Origin: Haliotis asinina
Lineage: Eukaryota; Mollusca; Gastropoda; Lepetellida; Haliotidae
Length of the DNA stretch: 64,000 nucleotides
Reading direction: 5' to 3'
Assembly (NCBI RefSeq): GCF_037392515.1
Contig: NC_090282.1
Coordinates: 32,973,054-33,037,053 of the forward strand
The first letter of the stretch is position 1. The number at the start of each line of letters is the position of its first letter. The translations under genes were made by a program, and so were the position numbers. The notes under the pieces were generated by a model. The model worked only from the letters and a program-made list of their open reading frames with translations. It had not been told where the DNA came from and did no database searches. This document shows, in pieces, positions 22,648 through 33,566 of the stretch.

Positions 22648-24597
22648 TCATGTGTAGAAATGATGAAATGCAAGGAGGACATCATCATGGCTGCTCTCAA
22701 GCTGAGGATGTTGTTGTCTATTCTTCTTCTGTGCTAACATCTGAACATGATAATCCACACTTTCATGAACTGTCTTCAAGAAAACACCATCTGCTCTCAC
22801 AACTTCTCGTCTGAACTGCTGACACTGCCCACAACGTTCTTTTTCAAGGGGACACTTTGCATTCAATGCTTTTACAATGCTAAAAGTAAAGAAGCTATGG
22901 TCATAGTCATGGAAAGACTTCTCGTCACTTGTGGATGACGACCACTGGTACACACAGGTGTCTCCTCCTTTGGATCCAGTGTCATCCTGTATTTCATCCA
23001 GATTCCACAATTTTGGGACATATATTTCCGGATCAGTGTCATCTTTGGAGCAGCTACCTATTGACAATGAGAAATCCTCTTCATCAACCTCAACGGTCAT
23101 GTCTGCTCCAGCGCTATAGCAACAATCCAGAATGATAACAATCTTCTCCACATCCAACTTGCTGAGCTGTTGCTTCAATCTCCTTGGCGTGATTGTGTCA
23201 TTAGTTTTTCCCAATTTCAGTGACTTCTTGTCATTGTGCCCAGAGTAGAAGAAAAAGAAAACAGATGGACCCTTCTTTTTTTTGATCTTTGATTGCAGAT
23301 CAGAAAAGGCTTTAATCACTTTTTCGTACATGGTTCCTTTTGTACCTGGTGTCAGCACTTGGATGTTCTCGTTCCTGCAGCCAAAACAACACAGGAGGTT
23401 CATCATATACTGGATACAGGAATAATAAATGTTTCATTTCTCACTGAGCTATTTTGGAGTGTACTGAGAGGCCCAATTGTTAAAACTGTGAAACTCTATA
23501 TTAGAATTGGTCTTCAGCTACCCATGTTTGTTGTAAGAGGTGACTCACAAGATCCAATGGTCAGGTTTGCCAACTTGGTTGACATTCGTCAGTTGGGAGA
23601 TCGATGCTCATAGTGTTGATCACTGGATTGTCTTGTCCAGACAGACACATCATCAACAAAGTCACCAGTCTTGATCTATTGGTATCATTGTATGACCAGA
23701 ATAGGTTACTAAGGACCAATTCTAACCCATGGCAGTACTATCTTGTTGTTCTGAGAATCTTGGCAGTTAGAATTAAAAATCACTGATCACTGTCTTGAAT
23801 AGGTCACCAGTATAGGTCACAAGCATTGTTGAGAGATATCGCTACTAGACAGTTTAACAACAGGATCTACTTGCATAATTCAGTATGTATTTGTTGACAG
23901 TATAGTATATCTGAAGATTCAGGATGACAGAAAGTGGTTCAGCTTATGTGGATTTTAAGGGTCAGGCTAGGACTTAGATTATCAATGAGACTGGCATTCT
24001 TAATGTCATTTACTGTATTCAAAATACTAGAAACATCTGTCAAATCTTGTAATTTGTCAAAGTAAACACCCAAACTCATCACTTGCTTTTATTTCCTCGG
24101 TTACTACACAACAGAAAACAAACTAACATAAGGCCCTAGATTTCTTCTTAGTTGGTTTAAAAATTGTTTGACTTACCAAACTTACAGATAAGCACTGCTA
24201 CGAATCATAAAACAATCTTACCATGGAAAGAAAACAGAAGATAACTGTCAGGTTTTTTGCCAGGATGCTATATGTATTGTTCACAATTTGTAACAATGGT
24301 GAGATCTTGAGAGTCTTCCATTTACCTATGCTAAAAAGCAGAGTACAGAATGCATGTTTATTATTATTGATTTTTCCAATTAGTTTCTCATTTGAAGGAT
24401 TTTGTCAGACGATCTCATGAACCAAGTAAAGATATATTTCAGTGAGTAACCATGGTTACCATGGACTCACCTGACTCCGATGATGTCGTCACACTGTAAA
24501 GCTCTTTTCATATATTCAACATCCTTAACAAACATCTTCGCTACTTTTGAATTCTTGTCATGTCCAGCCACCAGTATAGCATATGTATTTTCATGAC
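22648..24597 (-). CDS. Caspase-like (peptidase C14) domain exons
   Basis: Exon 24597-24471 supplies the first strand and helix (YAILVAGHDK, then DVEYMKRALQ). Exon 23374-22648 supplies NENIQVLTPGTKGTM, then FFFFYSGH with His908, then IVIILDCCYSAG with the nucleophile probably Cys947 (aligned with DSCHSG of metacaspases and LDCCxSG of bacterial C14 proteins). Later come SSSTSDEKSF and HSFFTFSIVKAL, matching the small-subunit block of caspase-like proteins. The motifs are nearer metacaspase or bacterial-type C14 than animal apoptotic caspases (QACRG absent). The His/Cys dyad suggests an active enzyme. The domain ends close to the C-terminus with a His/Gln-rich tail. Confidence 0.87.
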
Positions 24598-27500
24598 CTG
24601 AAAAAACATGTTTCTACATATGAGTAGACTGAAATATAGATATAACACTTCAACCAAAAAGAGTTAAAAAACTGTCTTTAATATAACATGAACGAAGGGA
24701 ATATAAGGGAATAACTAATCCACTGCTCCAACAGCAGTCAATTTACTAAATCTGTACTTTTGCGAAAAATGTATTCTCCCATGATGTAAAGATGCATGAA
24801 ACTTTTTGGATGCCCTTACAAGATGGTTGACAATGGCTACAGAACCAGTACAAGCAAATATTTTCTACTGCTGTTCAAATAACTTCTCATTTATAACAAT
24901 GATGAATTAGTTTTTAACTTTTCATCCATACATCATCACATCTTATTTTCCCAAAATTCATAAACATGAATGAAATAACCGTTGTGAAAGTGTTCCCTTT
25001 GGTAAATATTTTGAGTGTTTTTGTTTGTTTGTTTTTTATTAATGTTGAACTCAGTAATGTTCCAGCTATATATCATGGTTGTGTAAAAGTAACAAGGGCA
25101 GATAACTCTAAATCAAAGTGAACGAATCTGGTACTTCCTGTATTTTGTGCTGCACATTTAAGTCAATATACTGTACTATCAAATAGTCACGTGTAGTATC
25201 GATGCATTGATACTTTTTCATTTCTACCACTAATTAACTGATATCAGAGACTCAACAATCCATCCATAGTTCAACACATTGCTACAGCCATATTGGCCTG
25301 GTGGAGATTGACCTGTAGTTAACCCCTGAATCTGCAACTGTCCCTACCTATTGGTGAGAAACACAGGCCATGTTTGGGACAGCGTAGTTGGTCACGTCGT
25401 CCAATCTTCAGACACTGGATACAAAACACTGCACAGTGATCACCACATTTCTCAGAGATGGGCTTCAGCTTTGCTATTAAGAAGAAAAACGAATGTTATC
25501 ACACTGAACAGTACACTGAATCATTACAACATTCCTACATGAGGACAATAATCACCCTTCAGTCACAGGTCAATACAAAGACAAAGGACAACCTTTAGGT
25601 GGTATTTTAGAAGTTGGGAAGTATATATACAAACAATCTTTATGGATAAAAACTTCTCCTTTTCCTGAATGCAACATTTCAATGCAGGTTCTTGACAATG
25701 GTACAATAATCCGTATTGAAACGTAGCACTCACAAAATAAAGAAGTTTCTGTCCATAAACTTTTTTTGTATACAAATAATATCTGCCAGCTTGATTTGGA
25801 AGAGGATGCTAAATATAAGAACCATAGTCACCTGCAGGAGCGTTCTTGCACCGGTGACAACCTGTAAGCAGACAAATTGAATGACAAAGTGCTACACCAT
25901 TGTAAAAGATGTGGTTATATCAACAATTTGACAAGGTGGACATGTAAAGTATTGAGTTTTAGCCAGGTTTTCAATAAACACAAAACAATGAACTAGTTTG
26001 GCAAGAGCAAAAAGCCTGACTTTTACAGTCGGCTAACTCATTTGCCTCAGAAGATTCCCATTATCAGTCAATTAAATAACCTGGGTTAAGAAGGTTTAAC
26101 AGGTGCTTATTATATACTTGCACAACAAACAAATCTTCTGACTACTTTTTCATTACAGAACTTGTGTGCACTTACAACATAACTTCAAAACTTCAGAACA
26201 TCCATTAAAAGGGCAGACTATGGGAGATAATCAACAAATATGTAACCAAGATACCACTCATCAGTCTACTCACATGTCAGACTGGTTTTATGTATATCTT
26301 TGTTCTTCTTCTCCTTGACTCTTACGTATTCTTCTTTACATTTGGTGCTGGTGTCAGGTGAGTCAACACACAGCCAGAACTTGCTGAGCACCTGAGTGTA
26401 GCCTGTGACTGTCTGGATGTAAGAAATGACGTACATGCTCACTCGCGTTGACAAAGCAGGGTCTCGTTGAAGGTCCTCTGAGCATAGCATTTAAAAGGAA
26501 ATGTTAGCAGTGTAAACTACTTCACACAGATACTATTTACATACAAAGCATACATAAGTAAAGATGTCACCTTCTCTTTTTTGAGAGTAATGAAATCATG
26601 CTGAGATACATAATGTCAAAATCATTCAAATTCAACACTGCTAATGGAAATGTGAGTTGTGCTTTAATGCTCCTCTGAACGGTACTCCATATTAATCAAG
26701 GGAGAAAACTCTGTCACAAGAATGTCACTACGACAACTGTGACCCCTATCCACTCAGGGAAATATTAGGCTGCAGTGACAATCACTACATCTTAACTGGT
26801 TTAGAAAGTGACAAAGTCAAAAAATGACAGGCAACTAATACGCACGTAATCATGAAGAGTTTAAAAAAATGTAGGACATTTCAGGAAACTGAGTCATTAG
26901 AGTGAGAGGCAGAAGAAACAAGACTACACACCAAAATACGCTACTGGAAACAGGACAACGCTGTTTTGTGTGGACTTCTTCCTGGCTTCTGCTTCTCCAT
27001 ACTTGATACACCTGAGCAGGGCGTTGGCCACCTGCACGTCAACAGCATGGTCATATTTACAGTGAAACACACTACCAGCCTTTGACAGCCCTCCACTTGT
27101 CTCAAACACCTTGTTGTGTGACAGAGATGTTTCTGTAAACAAATAAAAAATCAGTAGACACATCATTTTAATTTTTTCCATTTCTATATAAAACTGACAG
27201 TGAGTGAGTGAGTGAGTGAGTGAGTGAGTGAGTGAGTGAGTGAGAGCGAGTGAGTTTAGTTTTACTCCGCACTCAGCAATAATACAGGCGGCAGTCTGTA
27301 AATAATCCTGTCTGGGCCAGCATCGATCTGCACATTTGGGAACCGATGACATGTGTGAACCAAGTCAGTGAGCCTGACCACCTGATAGCGTTAGTTGCCT
27401 CTTGCGACAAGCATAGTCACCTTCTATGGCAAGCATGGGTTGCTGAAGGCCTATTCTACCCCAGGACCTTCATGGGTCAACTGACTCTAAATAACTAATG

Positions 27501-30500
27501 ACACAATTGTGTCTATTTGCTTTGTAACTCCCGTCAACAATATTCCAGTGGTTTGAACACAATTAGGCTGCACTTTAAAATGTAAATCTCATCTCATTCA
27601 TTCACCATGGTTGGACGGTGGGTTTCAGATTACATTTTCTGAAATGATAACTGTGAGATAACAAGTTCACAAAGAGACTGGCCTACACTTCTTATCCCCT
27701 GAATTCCTTTTTGATTGGTTGTTTCATGAAACCCCTTAGCACAAACTCGCAGGGAGTGGGCAGGTACGAGGTCTGTGATTTCTTGCCACATCTTTCATTA
27801 AAGGACAAATGACAGACCTTCGACCCAATTTCCATCAGGTCCTAGAATACAAAGGCCTCTCTGTCGTCAGTTCTAGAAGGCATGTTCTTCTGAACTGGCC
27901 CCAGCATCCACATCATTTGGGTGAAAGGCAAGAGAGCTTGTAAGCTCTCCATGCAATGTTTTGTCCTTGTAAAATGTGTTGATAATCCCTTCTCAATCCT
28001 AAGTTTAATCAGTGATGGTCAAGAAACAGGAGAGGAACTCCAGCACAAAATCTTGAATTAATACTCCACAAATGTGACTGCTCACATAAACTGATGATAC
28101 ACAGTATCAATAACCTCAGCATCATTGTACACAGTTGGCTTCCAGGCCAATAATGAAGTCACCAAAGATGACTGTGCCTGAACACTCCAGAAGACCCTTG
28201 GGTGAGGTTGATATGGTGAGTGAGTTGAGTGAGTTGAGTTGAGTTGAGTTGAGTTGAGTTGAGTTGAGTTGAGTTGAGTTGAGTTGAGTTGAGTGAGTGA
28301 GTGAGTGAGTGAGTGAGTGAGTGAGTGAGTGAGTGAGTGAGTGAGTGAGTGAGTGAGTGAGTGAGTGAGTGAGTGAGTGAGTGAGTGAGTGAGTGAGTGA
28401 GTGAGTGAGTGAGTCAGTTGGGTTTTACACTGCTTTTAACAATATTCCAGCAGTATGATTCAGGGGACACCAGAAATAGCCTTCACACATTGTAGTAGCC
28501 CTGTGGTGAATGGATTTCGAGGCCACTTTTTGGAAACTTCCAGCAAAATCATGGTGAGGGACTCCAGGATTGGGATTCATATTTCAAATGTTTTAACCAG
28601 TGGTCTTATCCTCTGCCCATACTAAGGAACTGACTACAACTAGTGGTCACATGTTCATGCAGGGACAGATCTTTTCAGGTTGTTTACTGTTGATAATAGA
28701 AGAGAAAGCGCATAACATGAGATAAGTTTAAAAAGTACTCACTTCTTATGAAAAAGCATGTGTTGTTGAAGACCAAGCACAACCGGGATCTTCATGATGG
28801 AAGACAATAGTGTTGTTTAAACATAATAAGTTGTGGTTAGCAGTACTTACTAAAAACCTCTCGGGTCTCAGTCACTTCTCCAATCTTATCCAGCAATAGA
28901 TGGTTTCCTGCAACAAGACTTGATGAATTACTCCTTGTGAAGGATGAGTGAATAATTATGCTTTACTGACACTCTGACACACTGATCCAGGATACCATGG
29001 AAACACATAGTCACATGATCTTCCATTATGCCCATTCAGGAGGAATGTGCCCTGAGTAACTGAAGGGTATGCATGGGGTCACTACTAACCAAGGTGACTG
29101 GTTGATGTTATTGATGTACTTTGTGCATTAACTAGTTAATATTTATCTTCAAACATTTACATAAGTAATTACTGAGTGACTGTCGTTCTACTGTTTGGAG
29201 ACATGGTGCTGACTGAGTTTAGTTTTATGCTACTTTTAGGAATATTCCACCAATATCAGGACGAGTAGGGGGGTGGGGAGGGGAAAGGAACACCAGAAAT
29301 GGGCTTGACACATTGCATCCATAGGGGGAATCAAACCCTGGTTTCCAGTGTGACAAGCAAACACTTTAGCCACTAGGCTACCCCACCATCCCTCAGTAGT
29401 ATTGAAATGAATTTTAATTCAAGGCTGGTTCACAAAATAGCATTATATGAATAAATAACATACTTGCACCTATTGAAAAAAAAATATATTTGTCTTTGAA
29501 ATATGTTTTTCTTACCTGTCTCAATATTGCGTTTATTCCACAGACAGATGATATAATCACATCGGATGCTGCACAAGTCAGTTTGCGCTAAGCACAATGG
29601 TTTCAAAGAAATCATCTTCTTTTCAGGTAACTGGCCATCAACCCATTCACCTGAATAAAGAGGGAGATAAGTATTGGCTCATTTCATGTAATGTCTCACC
29701 ATTTGGGTGGTATCACTTGGCAAATAGTAACAGTGACAAAAATACACAGAATGGCAATACATGCATCATGTTTAATGTAACCTGGAACAGTACATCCTCC
29801 TTGACTCAACATGGTCTAACGTGGAACAGAACAATCATCTTGGCCTCTGACTGGTCATGGTGTAACATGGTACAGAACAATCTTCTTGACCCACTACTGA
29901 TCATGGTTTAACACAGAACAGGACAATCTTCTTGGCCTCTGACTGATCATGGTCTAACAAGGATTAGAACAATCTTCTTGACTTCTGACTGATCATGGCC
30001 ATGGTCTAACATGGAACATGACAATCTTCTTGGCCTCTGACTGATCATTGTCTAACAAGGACTAGAACAATCTTCTTGACCTTGACTTCTGACTGATCAT
30101 GGTCTAACATGGAACATGACAATCTTCTTGACCTCTGACTGATCAGGGTCTAACATGGAACAGAACAATTGTCTTGGCCTCTGACTGGTCAGGGTCTAAC
30201 ATGGAACAGAACAATTGTCTTGGCCTCTGACTGGTCAGGGTCTAACAAGGTACAGAACAATCGTCTTGACTCACTACTGATCATGGTTTAACACAGAACA
30301 GGACAATTTTCTTGGCCTCTGACTGATTATGGTCTAACAAGGACTAGAACAATCTTCTTAACCTCTGACTGATCATAGTCTAACATGGAACAGGGCAATC
30401 TTCTTGACCTCTGAATGAGCATGGTCTAACATTGACCAGGACAATTGTCTTGGCCCTCGACTGATCGTGGTCTAACAATGGAGCAGAACAATCTTCTTGA

Positions 30501-32574
30501 CCTCTGACTGATCATGGTCTAACATGGAACAGAACAATCGTCTTGGCCTCTTGACTGATCACGGTTTAACATGGAACATGATAACATTCTTAACCTGACT
30601 GATCCTGATCTAACATGGAACATATCTTCTCTTTTCATCTGACTCACAATGGTCTAACATGAAACAGAAGAGCCTTCTTGGCATCTTACTTATTACCATA
30701 CAAGCACAATATAGACATGGGTTCAACATTTATAATTAACTGAATCACTTTGAAAACTCACTAAAGATGTTTTAATATTTGAACACAATTTACCACAAAA
30801 ATCAAATGACACATAGCCTCTATTAATGAATTCCCCTGCCACTGGTATGACAACTAAGGACATACTTACCTTGTTGTGCTGCATGAGCTGAAAGAGGTAC
30901 ATTTCCAGTACCCATACCTTCCCTGGAGTTGGCTCCAAGAGGTATTGATTCAGTGTCATCTTTATTTTCTTCCCCTGCAGTTGGCCTGGCTTTACTTCCT
31001 TGACCTTGCTCTCCACAGCTTTGACAAAGAGGATAGGTCAAGCTGGACACTGGCTCATCACACCCAGGTGACTCGCACACATCTGGTAGGGAGGACAATG
31101 AGGGATTACTTGCAAATCGAAGATCATGGGGGTAATATGGCTCTAATTGTTGAGTCCTACTTGGTGATTGAAGCTTCAAATCTTCGTAACAACTCATGCA
31201 GTAGGGCTCACATTGAGCCACACATTTCCGACCACATTTCCTCTGGCATTCCTGCTCAATCAAAGTAAACCCTGATGGCGAGCTGTAAGATCGTCTTATA
31301 TTCAGCGTTTGTCTGCTTTTTTCAGGTCTTTTTTCTCCAAACAATTTGTCTGAGGCGACAGGTTCATGGATGTCTGGTATCGTAAGTGTTTTCATGTTGG
31401 TAGGTTCTGATGCTCCTGCATATGGAGTGCTAGTATAGCCTCCAGGTCTGGGTTCCACTCCCTGAACCTGACTTCTGTTAGTGGTGCAATTACCAGATGC
31501 ACCGGAGTTGAGGTTGTTGCTTCCATTGTCATACAGATTCTGCTGAGCACAGTAACCCGGGGGCCCACTGGCATTACGTGTTCTCTCCTTTCCACCAGCA
31601 TTTCTGAAACATCTACTGCACAGGTAATTTCTTTCCAGCGTTCCAAAAAACCCACAGCCCTTTGTTCTGCACTGATTTGATAAAGACTCATTTCTAGTTG
31701 TTTGAGGTTTTTCAGGCTCCATTGTTAACATATTCAGATACTTTTTGAAACAACTGCTGCATTGTCCATTCTGTTCTGCAAGGCCGAAAAATTCACAGTT
31801 TGGTGTGGAGCATTTCAATTCACTCCCTATCGCATGTTCAGCCAAGGGAAATGATGAAGATGACTTCTTAATAACTGTCTTATCCATGATCTGACCAGCA
31901 CTGTAACACTTTCTGCAAAACCCATGCAACTTCTGATACCCAAACTCCTTACAATCAGTTACATGACACTCCTGGAAACTGGGCGTTTGCCCTTCACTAT
32001 CAACCTGTCCCAAGTAGCACTGAAGGCAAAGTCCATTGGCACTGGTACCTGAATTGCCACAGCCAGAAGTTAGACACTTTCTCCACACAGGATCCAAATA
32101 CTGACGTTCTGCACATGGTTTGGTATAGCTCCATTCTTGGGATGTTCCACTTGCCTCATGTTCCATAACTGAGCTCTGGGAATGGCTTTGACTTTGAAAT
32201 GTTCCAGTAAACTGACATTCACCTTCTGAATGAAGTGTGCCTATTTCATGTTTTCCCCGACAATCTTTACAGTAAAAGTCATATTTAGCAAAGCTGACAT
32301 TTTCACAATTAAGTGTCTTACATTTGTGGGGATGAGTGTTGTAGCATTCATTGCATAATTTTTCTTTCTCAATGCTTCCAAAGTTGGGACAATTTTCTAT
32401 CAAGCACTTGAAAGGGACAACAGGGTTTGATTCAACCACCAAATCTTCATAGTTTTGACCGAGTCCTATCTGTGGATTATCCTGTGCATGTTGACACATT
32501 TGACATCTGCCGTGAAATGCTGGGATACCCATACCAACACACTCAGAGTTGATGCATTCTCGGTAGCTCTCCAT
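22648..32574 (-). CDS. A20-type zinc finger / caspase-like fusion protein
   Basis: Nine exons, listed in transcript order: 32574-30870, 29650-29516, 28907-28851, 27132-26932, 26477-26274, 25861-25832, 25473-25348, 24597-24471 and 23374-22648. They give 3312 nt and about 1103 residues. Every junction is GT-AG and keeps frame; seven introns are phase 1 and the last is phase 2. Order of parts: eight A20-type zinc fingers and one irregular cluster (1-520), linker, unknown middle region (569-767), Cys/His finger (768-819), caspase-like domain (about 824-1075). A20 fingers bind ubiquitin in TNFAIP3 and relatives; C14 enzymes are Cys proteases of cell death and immune signalling. No OTU, death or CARD domain and no signal peptide is seen. 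Function is inferred only: a ubiquitin-directed, probably cytosolic protease or pseudoprotease. Confidence 0.85.
23505..23650 (-). repeat. Second-family repeat, inverted copy
   Basis: TGTTGTAAGAGGTGACTCAC, AGATCGATGCTCATAGTGTT and GATCACTGGATTGTCTTGTC match the reversed family. It lies in the last intron of the A20/caspase-like gene. The introns at 24598-25347, 25862-26273 and 26478-26931 hold nothing I recognise. Confidence 0.8.
25348..25861 (-). CDS. Cys/His-rich finger split over a 30-bp microexon (residues 768-819)
   Basis: Microexon 25861-25832 encodes CCHRCKNAPA. Exon 25473-25348 continues AKLKPISEKCGDHCAVFCIQC and then a CPKHGLCF end. Together they have CxxC, CxxxHC, CxxC and CxxHxxxC elements, so the module probably binds two zinc ions in a RING-like or zinc-ribbon fold. 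It sits directly before the caspase-like domain. A RING would suggest ubiquitin-ligase activity, but the spacing is not a standard RING, so I leave the fold open. Confidence 0.75.
25585..25770. mobile_element. MITE of the GAGGACAA family, divergent
   Basis: AAAGGACAACCTTTAGGTGG, CTTTATGGATAAAAACTTCT and AATAAAGAAGTTTCTGTCCA then TAAAC share the terminal blocks of the element at 7678. It lies in the intron before the 30-bp microexon. Confidence 0.6.
26274..29650 (-). CDS. Middle region of the A20/caspase-like protein (residues 569-767)
   Basis: Four phase-1 exons: 29650-29516 (EWVDGQLPEKKMISLKPLC), 28907-28851 (NHLLLDKIGEVTETREVF), 27132-26932 (KTSLSHNKVFETSGG through VVLFPVAYF) and 26477-26274 (EDLQRDPALS through KDIHKTSLT). 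I recognise no domain. The sequence has alternating hydrophobic and charged stretches, looks folded rather than disordered, and has only scattered Cys. It may be a helical or alpha/beta module between the finger array and the protease; a structure prediction would decide. Confidence 0.8.
27193..27478 (+). repeat. Second-family repeat, near full length, with (GTGA)n end
   Basis: Begins with (GTGA)n at about 27199-27243, then AGTTTAGTTTTACTCCGCAC, GGCGGCAGTCTGTAAATAAT, GGGAACCGATGACATGTGTG, TTGCCTCTTGCGACAAGCAT and AAGCATGGGTTGCTGAAGGC, ending near CTACCCCAGGACCTTCATGG. This is the best copy in the window. Confidence 0.9.
28217..28414 (+). repeat. Composite (GAGTT)n-(GAGT)n microsatellite
   Basis: About thirteen GAGTT pentamers (28228-28292) run directly into about thirty GAGT tetramers. 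A SINE tail (minus strand) follows at once, so the array grew from that tail. Confidence 0.95.
28415..28515 (-). repeat. SINE, partial inverted copy
   Basis: GGGTTTTACACTGCTTTTAA, CAATATTCCAGCAGTATGAT and AGCCTTCACACATTGTAGTA are reversed body sequence; the tRNA-like head is lost or replaced beyond 28520. Confidence 0.75.
29217..29395 (-). repeat. tRNA-derived SINE, inverted
   Basis: TTTAGTTTTATGCTACTTTT, AGAAATGGGCTTGACACATT, GGGGAATCAAACCCTGG (box B reversed) and CTTTAGCCACTAGGCTACCC mark a full copy with a G-rich insertion near 29265-29285. Confidence 0.87.
29780..30680 (+). repeat. 46-bp minisatellite in the A20/caspase-like gene
   Basis: About nineteen tandem units of TCATGGTCTAACATGGAACA then GAACAATCTTCTTGACCTCT and GACTGA. 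It fills most of the intron between the zinc-finger exon and the next exon. Two unit variants recur about 380 bp apart. Confidence 0.93.
30870..32574 (-). CDS. Exon with array of eight A20-type zinc fingers (residues 1-568)
   Basis: Eight fingers fit C-x4-C-x11-C-x2-C exactly, with first and last Cys at 7-27, 57-77, 85-105, 167-186, 203-223, 255-275, 302-322 and 500-520 (finger four is C-x4-C-x10-C-x2-C). An irregular Cys cluster lies at 443-462. Finger seven reads CRTKGCGFFGTLERNYLC, with the aromatic-Gly and Leu-Cys positions typical of the family. Human A20 carries seven such fingers after an OTU domain; here no OTU precedes them. The start ATG (32572-32574) has an in-frame TGA two codons upstream. 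Stretches between fingers are Ser/Asn/Gln-rich and probably disordered. The exon ends in phase 1 before gtaagt. Confidence 0.9.
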
Positions 32575-32577
32575 TTG

Positions 32578-32601
32578 TCACCTAGACAAGTGCCTCGCCA
32601 T
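32578..32601 (-). promoter_or_regulatory. Seven-codon upstream ORF before the A20/caspase-like start
   Basis: The 5' leader in front of the main ATG contains ATGGCGAGGCACTTGTCTAG and then GTGA: ATG, six codons and a TGA that is in frame with, and 3 nt before, the main ATG. A TTTCAG acceptor abuts the upstream ATG, so this is the start of the exon and at least one more 5' noncoding exon exists. One candidate ends at 34160 (GAACAAG|gtagta on the minus strand). A short uORF this close may damp translation or allow reinitiation; inference. Confidence 0.5.
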
Positions 32602-33566
32602 CTGAAACATAACCAAACTTCCTTTCAGATTGACCTTTTTTTTGTATGCAACAGACAGCGATGTTCTAGTTAGATCATGGTGACAAATAATCCATAAATA
32701 TCTTTTGAAATATCATATGTATTCCATTATTAGTTGTCAAGGTTATGTAGGAAGCCAGTTTGATCGCCATGTGACCTTCGACAGATTAAACAAGCAGCGA
32801 GATATTCTTTCAGTGTCACATGTCAGACCAGATCTCTTGCCTGTTAAAATGACAACTAGCATCTCTACTGAAATGGTGCACTGAAAGAATAAAGAAGTTG
32901 AAATCTATGAGTCAATTCTGTATACGGTTTCTAAATGCCACTCAAAGATGTTGAGTGTGCTGGGTAAAATGCTGATTTGAACAATATTGCAGTTAAATCA
33001 TGGCATGTCAGCTTTGTGTGGCTAAACAACTTGAAGAGAATCATACAGGGATGGCAACAAGAAAATCGGTTTTCAGCTGAAAACTTTATATTTTGTCATC
33101 AACTTCACCTTTGTGAAACCCATGAGAAAGGGCATGGAGCTGACAACTTTCAAACATGAGAAGGATTAACCAGGATTTGAACCTCAGTCATCAGTTTCTG
33201 ACCTGTACAAAGTGGAGAACTCTTAGATGACTGGACAGGTCAATAAATTACTGAATTATGAAACATAAAAGTAATCATATTATATGCACTTACACATGTC
33301 CCAAGTTTTTGTGTAATCCATATACATCAGTTTCATTTGAAACTACATGTATCCTACTGAAACTATTCAAGTTCAAGCACAAGTCATGTTCGCAAACTGA
33401 TGACAACAGTCAAAGGGCAAGTACACATGAAAATACGCCTTTCACTTTTTCAACATATAAATTATCTATACTATTGTTTCAAGCCAAAACAGCACACATA
33501 TCACAAGTCACTAATTTATTTTTTCAGTATATTGTCATTTTGCACATTTGCAGTAAGTTTATCTCA

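Noticed and set aside
30876-31268. 130-codon plus-strand frame
   Set aside because: It is antisense to the zinc-finger exon and has no splice context or domain.
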